Assembly (NCBI GenBank): GCA_022360415.1 | Contig: JAKSDB010000064.1 | Coordinates: 1-12,412 of the forward strand | Source of the DNA: Chlorobiales bacterium | Lineage (GTDB): Bacteria > Bacteroidota > Chlorobiia > Chlorobiales > Chlorobiaceae | Length of the DNA: 12,412 bases | Direction of reading: 5' to 3' | Shown: piece after piece, positions 8,094-12,412 of the stretch | How positions within the stretch are numbered: the stretch's first letter is position 1 | Layout of the letters: each line of letters opens with the position of its first letter | Notes under the pieces: model-generated | What the model was told of the DNA's origin: nothing | The model's database searches: none | The model's input: only the letters and a program-made list of their open reading frames with translations | Translations under genes and position numbers: made by a program

Positions 8094-8900
8094 CTATTCA
8101 AAATCAAGAATATTCTGGAATTTACAGCTCGCGCCGAAAACGTTTTTCCAAAATCTTTCCAATCTTTCTCTTATCAAAAAATACTTTTCATGATCAGGCC
8201 TAACTATATATATTGAAACATTATTATAAAAAGTGGAATCCTTAATCGACACCTTATATGCATTTTCAATCATATCTTTTATAAAATCATCCCCTTTCTG
8301 AACAATATCTGTGTCTATAAAAGAGACTCCCCCTATATCATTATTATGTTCAACCATATCTGAGTATACGACCATTATCTTATTTTTATAACTTGTTTCC
8401 TTTAGGCTGTGCAAATCATTGATAAATTTTTTAGTTATAACCGTTTGTGCAGTATCTCTTTCTGTCAAAAATTTATTTAAAACAATTTTCACAGAATCTC
8501 TAAAACCATTAATAAAGCCTATTACTTTTGCCCTACATATTTTTTCATTCTCTTCATCCTCATTTCTGTCTTCAACTTTCAATAACATTGGTCTTCTATA
8601 ATTCTCATGATTTATTAAATTAATATGCACTTTTCCATAACCCTTCCCGCCATCCATTTCAAGAGAGTCTAAACCCATCAATTCACATATTGCCCCAACA
8701 TCATTCAAATAAATATCTCTTTCGCGATCACTCAAGCCCTCTGTTATATCATAATAAACATATACTATAGACCCCCCAGCAACAGAATTTTTATCCTGAG
8801 AATCCCTTTGTTTTTTTTCGCAACTCTGAAGAGCAGCAGAAGCAACAAAAAAAAACAGATATCCAAGACAGATATATATACTTTTTTTAAACATAGACAT
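8094..8900 (-). CDS. Lipoprotein with possible degenerate vWA-like domain
   Basis: 268 residues. N-terminal lipoprotein signal: MSMFKK, a hydrophobic stretch, and lipobox LQSC with Cys27 as the predicted lipidated residue. After a short polar linker the body alternates strands and helices. Strand IVYVYYDITEG (about 45-55) places an Asp51-x-Thr-x-Gly at a strand end, reminiscent of the DxSxS metal site of von Willebrand A domains. A central strand KIMVVYSDMVE (about 174-184) has Ser-Asp at the place where such folds carry another metal ligand. A third strand, VSIYIVRPDHE (228-238), is followed by a helix (RERLERFWKNVFG) typical of a Rossmann-like closing unit. The assignment is tentative because the canonical DxSxS is not intact. 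The start lies 13 nt after the upstream gene's stop, so the two are surely co-transcribed; no Shine-Dalgarno is seen. It probably acts at the outer or periplasmic face of a membrane. Confidence 0.75.
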   Translation of the reverse strand: MSMFKKSIYICLGYLFFFVASAALQSCEKKQRDSQDKNSVAGGSIVYVYYDITEGLSDRERDIYLNDVGAICELMGLDSLEMDGGKGYGKVHINLINHENYRRPMLLKVEDRNEDEENEKICRAKVIGFINGFRDSVKIVLNKFLTERDTAQTVITKKFINDLHSLKETSYKNKIMVVYSDMVEHNNDIGGVSFIDTDIVQKGDDFIKDMIENAYKVSIKDSTFYNNVSIYIVRPDHEKYFLIRERLERFWKNVFGASCKFQNILDFE

Positions 8901-8913
8901 TTAATTAATTTTT

Positions 8914-10221
8914 CTAATTCTCATCCTCTTCTTTTATTCCTGAAAAGACAAAATTCTTTTCCAATGAAGCAATCTTTTTCCAAGAATGAGGACGCTCCTT
9001 ATTATTCCTACTCCTTTGGTTTGCAGCTCTATACCTTGAAACACACACAATATAATTTGCATCGATTTCTTTTTCGAGTGCCTTAAAAACATTCAATATA
9101 GAATCGTACATACCAACTGTATCAGCAATTTTCTTTTCTATATCTGGCACCAAAGACTCTATTCTCTTCCTTTCTTCATCGTTCTCTTCTTCAATTTGCT
9201 TTATCAGATGGATGTATTTACTCTGCTCTTCACGCTCCAATTTAAGCAATGGCGCAATCTTTTTCACATATTCTTTTTCATTTTTTATATAATTTTTAGT
9301 AGCGACAGTTAGCTCTTGACTTTTATCATGATGCAAAAAAGAAACAATCACACCTACAAGAAAAAGAATATTACTTAACATTATAAATGTCAATGTGTTT
9401 GTTAACTCTGGCGGGGTCACATTCGGCAAATCCGCAATATAATCTGTACGTAATATCCCAACAGCAACATTAAGCCCTATCATCAATGGTATAACAATAA
9501 GTAAATGGTATATATATTTTTTTGACTCTTCGTATTGACGCCAACATATACCAGCGTGATGAGCAAGTATTGGCACCGCTATAACCAAAAGGCCAGAGAG
9601 CATATATGTCTCCTTTTTAGGAAGCATAAAATTAACAAACACTGTATAGTTCAACGGAATCTCACACAGCCCTAAAAAAACAAGAATCAACCACTCAATC
9701 CACGCCGGCTTTATATAATTAACCATCTGCTTTCTACCGATTCTATCAGTAACTTCTTTAAAATCCTTTTGTGCATCCTGCCAGTTTAGTTCAATTATCC
9801 TTTTTTGATCATTTACATTATTTTTATTCAGTTCGTTATTTTTATCAGCTTCCTCAAGCCTTGTTTTTTTTCTATCTTGAGCAATTGAGCTTTTCTTTTC
9901 TTTTACATCATCAATATTTGAAATCAGTATTTCTTTCTCTTCTTTTAATTGTTTAATCTTTATATGAGGCTCATCTAATAAAGGACGTCCTTTTTGCTCA
10001 ATTATTTTAAGATCACTCTTATATGCATTTCTTATTTCATATTCAATTTCAGACGCACTCTCATCATCTACACCGGGCACATTTAAGACACCGTCATTTT
10101 TTCCTTGAACTTCATATAAGTCCAATCTTTTTTCATGACGCTTATTCAGTTCATTTCTGAGTTCTTTTTGCTTAACAGAAAAATCATAGCCCTCAACTAC
10201 TTTTATAGAATTTACATTCAT
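8914..10221 (-). CDS. Membrane protein with four helices between two coiled-coil arms
   Basis: 435 residues. Residues 1-80 are charged. About 85-165 are Lys/Glu-rich helix likely to form a coiled coil. Four transmembrane segments follow at about 174-198, 206-222, 237-257 and 276-297. A second coiled coil covers about 300-365, then a C-terminal region with YIVCVSRYRAANQRSRNN (390-407) and an acidic end. With an even number of helices both arms would lie on the same side, probably the cytoplasm. No enzymatic motif is visible and I do not recognise a family. It is the first gene of a - strand cluster (stop to next start 13 nt) with a lipoprotein and a Cys-rich small protein. This layout would suit a trans-envelope scaffold or sensor whose periplasmic partner is the lipoprotein; that role is inferred from architecture only. 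Confidence 0.75.
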   Translation of the reverse strand: MNVNSIKVVEGYDFSVKQKELRNELNKRHEKRLDLYEVQGKNDGVLNVPGVDDESASEIEYEIRNAYKSDLKIIEQKGRPLLDEPHIKIKQLKEEKEILISNIDDVKEKKSSIAQDRKKTRLEEADKNNELNKNNVNDQKRIIELNWQDAQKDFKEVTDRIGRKQMVNYIKPAWIEWLILVFLGLCEIPLNYTVFVNFMLPKKETYMLSGLLVIAVPILAHHAGICWRQYEESKKYIYHLLIVIPLMIGLNVAVGILRTDYIADLPNVTPPELTNTLTFIMLSNILFLVGVIVSFLHHDKSQELTVATKNYIKNEKEYVKKIAPLLKLEREEQSKYIHLIKQIEEENDEERKRIESLVPDIEKKIADTVGMYDSILNVFKALEKEIDANYIVCVSRYRAANQRSRNNKERPHSWKKIASLEKNFVFSGIKEEDEN

Positions 10222-10730
10222 AATATCATTATTAATAGTTACAAATTAACTCTTGAGCACTTTATACTTTTGCTTTGAAAAATGAAGTGCATTTATTTCA
10301 AAACATATAAATCTTATGTGATTTTTTCTCTCAACAAAAGAAGCACTCAAGATATTTGTTCGTTATTCACTTAGGCAACACAACTCATCACCACATTCTT
10401 GAGGATAGCTCAAAGAACCTAAAACTTTTATCCCGCAACTTATGGAGGGGTGAAGTGGCGGAGTGACGGTCGTCGAGTTGCGTGCTCATCGTAGGCAGGA
10501 AAGAGAAAAGGGACTAATGACCGTCAGCGTATATAGCACGTAGTTATTCAGAAGAATAACGAAATTTTTATTTAAAGCAAAAAAAGTGTAACTGATTTTT
10601 TTTCGTGGCTTAAAAAAACAAGGCTTCATGATAGCAACGCAAAAACTATTGCCTGACAAACCTTTTCCGCGCAAACAGCCACCAGCATGAGCAGTAAAAA
10701 TTCCAAAAAAAGTATGTAACCACATTATAT
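10222..10730. other. Gene-free AT-rich spacer upstream of the three-gene cluster
   Basis: No convincing gene is seen on either strand. The part nearest 10222 must hold the promoter of the cluster, but the sequence is so AT-rich that no single -10/-35 pair stands out. TCTTGAG (10251-10257) and CTCAAGA (10346-10352) form a spaced inverted repeat of unknown meaning. A GC-richer patch at about 10441-10485 differs from its surroundings and may be a leftover of another sequence. The 79-codon - strand frame at 10486-10725 has no recognisable feature and I do not accept it. Confidence 0.55.
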
Positions 10731-10739
10731 GAACACAAA

Positions 10740-10771
10740 AAGCCCGGCGTGCGGTGAAGCACGCCGGGCTT
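10740..10771 (-). terminator. Strong intrinsic terminator of the truncated nuoN copy
   Basis: A perfect 13-bp inverted repeat, AAGCCCGGCGTGC (10740-10752) and GCACGCCGGGCTT (10759-10771), encloses the 6-nt loop GGTGAA. Read on the - strand the stem is followed by TTTTTGTG, a typical U-tract. It lies 34 nt beyond the stop codon of the nuoN fragment and is the counterpart of the terminator at 11750-11785. Confidence 0.85.
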
Positions 10772-10804
10772 CAGCTTTTAAGTAGACTCCGCTGAACCGG
10801 AGGA

Positions 10805-10949
10805 TCAGTACAGCTGATTACCGAAAAGCGTCACCGCGTAATGGGCGAAATCGGACAGCGGAGTGAAGAAGAGACCGAAGTAGAGTGTTAGCAGCATGAG
10901 CCTGGCTGTCACAAGCTGAGGAAGAATCCGGCCTTTTGATAATATCGGG
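10805..10949 (-). pseudogene. Truncated duplicate of the nuoN 3' end
   Basis: On the - strand the last roughly 40 codons read LPQLVTARLMLLTLYFGLFF…DFAHYAVTLFGNQLY and stop, nearly the same as the intact NuoN ending. Differences include Cys to Arg, Ile to Leu and Phe to Tyr, plus about eight synonymous changes. One extra base just before LPQ (in the stretch matching IKTGF) shifts the frame, and homology stops near 10949, so no start or upstream nuoN sequence remains. It cannot make a functional subunit. Preservation of the reading frame over most of its length suggests it evolved as coding sequence until recently. Confidence 0.85.
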
Positions 10950-11053
10950 CAATGGATGCGGATTACACCATTAGAATGGAACAATTGATTATTATCCTTA
11001 TCTTACCCAAAAATTCACAGATTAAACGATTCCGGACTTTTTTGAATCCACCA

Positions 11054-11371
11054 ATGAGAACAAAGGTCAAAACAAAGGACGATATAGTTTATCGGATTTT
11101 TGGTGAGCAGCAGCAGCTTGCATTGCTGGGTGTCAGAAGCATTGGACTTTTTGGCTCATTTGTTCGGGGCGAGCAAACCGATTGCAGCGATATTGACCTG
11201 CTTGTAGAATTCCTGCCCGAAAAACATTCGTTCGATAATTTCATGGACGTTGCGTTTCTTCTTGAAGACCTTTTAGGACGCAAGGTCGAAATAGTTACCC
11301 CTGAAGCCCTGAGTCCACACATCGGGCAGCATATTTTAAAAGAGGTGGAACGTGTCCCTATTGCCGCATGA
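11054..11371 (+). CDS. mntA: MntA-type minimal nucleotidyltransferase antitoxin
   Basis: 105 residues from the ATG at 11054. The frame is open further upstream to an ATG at 10952, but those 34 codons have no family similarity and begin at the edge of the nuoN repeat, so the shorter start is preferred. The nucleotidyltransferase signature GSFVRG (34-39) followed by SDIDLLVEF (45-53) is intact, giving the two catalytic Asp46 and Asp48. The third carboxylate position, in RKVEIVTPEAL, is Glu79 where most relatives have Asp. In characterised MNT/HEPN systems this protein transfers AMP from ATP onto a Tyr of the HEPN toxin and so silences it. It overlaps the toxin gene by 20 nt, as is usual for such pairs, ensuring coupled translation. 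The pair sits between two copies of the nuoN 3' end, indicating acquisition as a small cassette. Confidence 0.9.
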   Translation: MRTKVKTKDDIVYRIFGEQQQLALLGVRSIGLFGSFVRGEQTDCSDIDLLVEFLPEKHSFDNFMDVAFLLEDLLGRKVEIVTPEALSPHIGQHILKEVERVPIAA

Positions 11372-11693
11372 ATACATTCGTCATATCCTTGATGAAATAG
11401 ACTACCTCCTTCCTCACATTGCAGAAACGGATTTCGAATCTTTTATCAAGAATGAAACGCTCAAAAGGGCATTTGTCCGAAGTCTTGAAATCATAGGAGA
11501 GGCCTCAAAAAAATTGCCTGAATCCATCAGGCAAATGCGACCTGATATCGAGTGGCGTAAGATCGCTGGAATGCGGGACAGGCTTATTCATGACTATTTT
11601 GGGGTTGATTATACTATTGTCTGGGATGCGGCAACAAACAAATTACCCGATCTCCGTGAAAAGCTGCACTCCCTGTTAAAGGCAATCGAGTAA
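11352..11693 (+). CDS. hepT: HepT-type HEPN toxin (DUF86 RNase)
   Basis: 113 residues, an all-helical HEPN protein of normal length for the DUF86 group. The active-site motif R-x4-H-x-Y is present as RDRLIHDY (Arg75, His80, Tyr82); Arg and His catalyse RNA cleavage, and the Tyr is the residue AMPylated by the partner antitoxin in studied systems. Other group features are RSLEIIGEASKKLP (43-56) and the preceding acidic helices. Translation most likely starts at the GTG at 11352, which has a good Shine-Dalgarno (AGAGG, about 6 nt upstream) inside the end of mntA. It should act on cytoplasmic RNA when freed from MntA, as a stabilisation or phage-response module. Confidence 0.92.
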   Translation: MSLLPHEYIRHILDEIDYLLPHIAETDFESFIKNETLKRAFVRSLEIIGEASKKLPESIRQMRPDIEWRKIAGMRDRLIHDYFGVDYTIVWDAATNKLPDLREKLHSLLKAIE

Positions 11694-11740
11694 CACTTTA
11701 CAATTTCTTGCTTATTCAGACTGTGCTTAACCTGACCATA

Positions 11741-11962
11741 GAAACAAAAAAGCCCGGCTTACTACTCTCAAAGCACGCCGGGCTTCAGCTTTTAAGTAGA
11801 CTCCGCTGAACCGGAGGATCAGTACAGCTGATTGCCGAAAAGCGTCACCGCGAAATGGGCGAAATCGGAGAGCGGAGTGAAAAAGATACCGAAGTAGAGT
11901 GTCAGCAGCATGAGGCACGCTGTCACCAGCTGCGGCAGAAAACCGGTCTTGATGGTATCGGG
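11741..11962. repeat. Direct repeat, right copy (within intact nuoN and its terminator)
   Basis: Counterpart of 10731-10949 in the same orientation. It comprises the terminator, the 3' untranslated stretch and roughly the last 47 codons of nuoN. Confidence 0.85.
11750..11785 (-). terminator. nuoN terminator with altered loop
   Basis: AAGCCCGGC (11750-11758) pairs with GCCGGGCTT (11777-11785), a 9-bp GC-rich stem with an 18-nt loop. On the - strand it is followed by TTTTTTG. It lies 34 nt after the nuoN stop. Compared with the left copy, the stem is 4 bp shorter because the 10 nt GTGCGGTGAA are replaced by the 14 nt TTACTACTCTCAAA, leaving the GCAC half unpaired. It should still terminate nuo transcription. 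Confidence 0.8.
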
Positions 11963-12412
11963 AAGCGGCTGTTTCGACTCACGCAGGTACATGTTGAGCG
12001 GGATCAGCATATAGTAGTAGAGAGAAATAACGCTGGTGAGGATACCGACAAGAGCCAGCCAGACAAACACCGAGCCTTTTGCCAGAAGGGCTGAAAATAT
12101 CATCAGCTTGCCGATAAAGCCGACTGTCGGCGGCAATCCGACAAGCGAAATCAGGAATACGGTCATGGCCGCTCCGGCAAGGGGCATTCTCCTGCCGAGA
12201 CCCCGGTAATCCTCGATGTTCTCGCTCCCGGTCTTGTTGGCGATGATTACCGCAACAAGAAACGCCCCGAAGTTCATGAACAGGTAGGAGAGAAGATAGA
12301 AAAGCGTTGCCTGCGTCCCAAGCTCATCCATGACGATGATACCAAGCAGGATGTAACCGGCATGAGCAATGGAAGAGTACGCAAGCAGTCTCTTGACATT
12401 TGTCTGCCAGAG
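11819..12412 (-). CDS. nuoN: NADH-quinone oxidoreductase subunit N, C-terminal part (5' end outside window)
   Basis: The frame is open from the right edge to TGA at 11819-11821, giving the last 197 residues of a protein that normally has about 480-500. NuoN is one of the antiporter-like proton-pumping membrane subunits of complex I. The visible part begins with NVKRLLAYSSIAHAGYILLG, the conserved helix that carries the key Lys and His of this family, and includes SLVGLPPTVGFIGK, another hallmark, among several hydrophobic helices. nuoN is usually the last gene of the nuo operon, which agrees with the terminator found directly after it. Its codons are GC-richer than those of the accessory genes to the left. 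The final roughly 47 codons are duplicated at 10805-10949. Confidence 0.93.
   Translation of the reverse strand, partial: LWQTNVKRLLAYSSIAHAGYILLGIIVMDELGTQATLFYLLSYLFMNFGAFLVAVIIANKTGSENIEDYRGLGRRMPLAGAAMTVFLISLVGLPPTVGFIGKLMIFSALLAKGSVFVWLALVGILTSVISLYYYMLIPLNMYLRESKQPLPDTIKTGFLPQLVTACLMLLTLYFGIFFTPLSDFAHFAVTLFGNQLY

Larger units (their letters stand above)
10731..10949. repeat. Direct repeat, left copy (nuoN 3' end plus terminator)
   Basis: This segment matches 11741-11962 in the same orientation. The stretch from about 10771 through the stop codon to about 10850 is nearly identical, and similarity then falls gradually toward 10949. The two copies flank the mntA-hepT pair. Beyond 10949 the sequences diverge. 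Confidence 0.85.

Noticed and set aside
10251..10352. Spaced inverted repeat TCTTGAG / CTCAAGA
   Set aside because: Only 7 bp with about 90 nt between arms; no link to a gene start or element end could be supported.
10441..10485. GC-rich patch that could be an insertion-sequence scar or small RNA
   Set aside because: No inverted repeats, target duplication or coding similarity visible; noted only as part of the spacer.
10486..10725. 79-codon - strand frame beyond the nuoN relic
   Set aside because: Odd composition, no ribosome site or family features, and it begins just past a strong terminator.
10952..11053. N-terminal extension of MntA to an upstream ATG
   Set aside because: The extra 34 residues are unlike the family; the start at 11054 gives the usual length.

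Overview
The window reads as part of a Gram-negative bacterial chromosome, tentatively a green sulfur bacterium (Chlorobiota) or a relative in the wider Bacteroidota group. This rests on three things: the NuoN C-terminus at the right edge, two probable outer-membrane or periplasmic lipoproteins, and few Shine-Dalgarno sequences. The assignment is inference. Two GC-richer, housekeeping-like gene ends lie at the edges: an unidentified gene 3' end on the left (+ strand) and nuoN on the right (- strand). About 11 kb of accessory DNA lies between them, much of it AT-rich.

Layout, left to right. (1) 2-190: 3' end of an unidentified + strand gene, then a weak hairpin/T-tract and a decayed IS3-type transposase remnant near 458-600. 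(2) 715-1788: two small AT-rich + strand genes, a four-helix membrane protein and a lipoprotein with a C-terminal Ig-like domain. (3) 1805-7691: a - strand pair, a 1713-residue membrane-anchored RHS/YD-repeat protein followed after about 40 nt by a secreted thermonuclease (SNase) with a Cys/His tail. (4) 7897-10221: a compact - strand cluster of three genes: a coiled-coil/four-helix membrane protein, a lipoprotein with a possible degenerate von Willebrand A-like fold, and an unlisted 45-residue protein with four CxxC pairs. I do not recognise this combination. (5) 10222-10730: AT-rich spacer without a convincing gene. (6) 10731-11962: two direct copies of the nuoN 3' end plus its terminator, about 1 kb apart, bracketing a mntA-hepT (nucleotidyltransferase/HEPN) toxin-antitoxin pair. 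The intact nuoN runs off the right edge.

Three observations stand out. The RHS protein appears to have its halves in reversed order: the RHS core motif and a variable-looking AT-rich tip lie in the first 40 percent, and the usual N-terminal RHS entry domain with more YD repeats follows. The three-gene membrane/lipoprotein/Cys-rich cluster is a candidate undescribed envelope-associated system. The nuoN 3'-end duplication around the toxin-antitoxin pair differs mostly at synonymous sites, as if one copy came from another strain rather than from a recent local duplication.

Functional links are limited. The RHS protein and nuclease may be co-transcribed, the three-gene cluster is probably one operon, and mntA-hepT is a translationally overlapping pair. 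No CRISPR array, tRNA, rRNA or intact transposase was seen.
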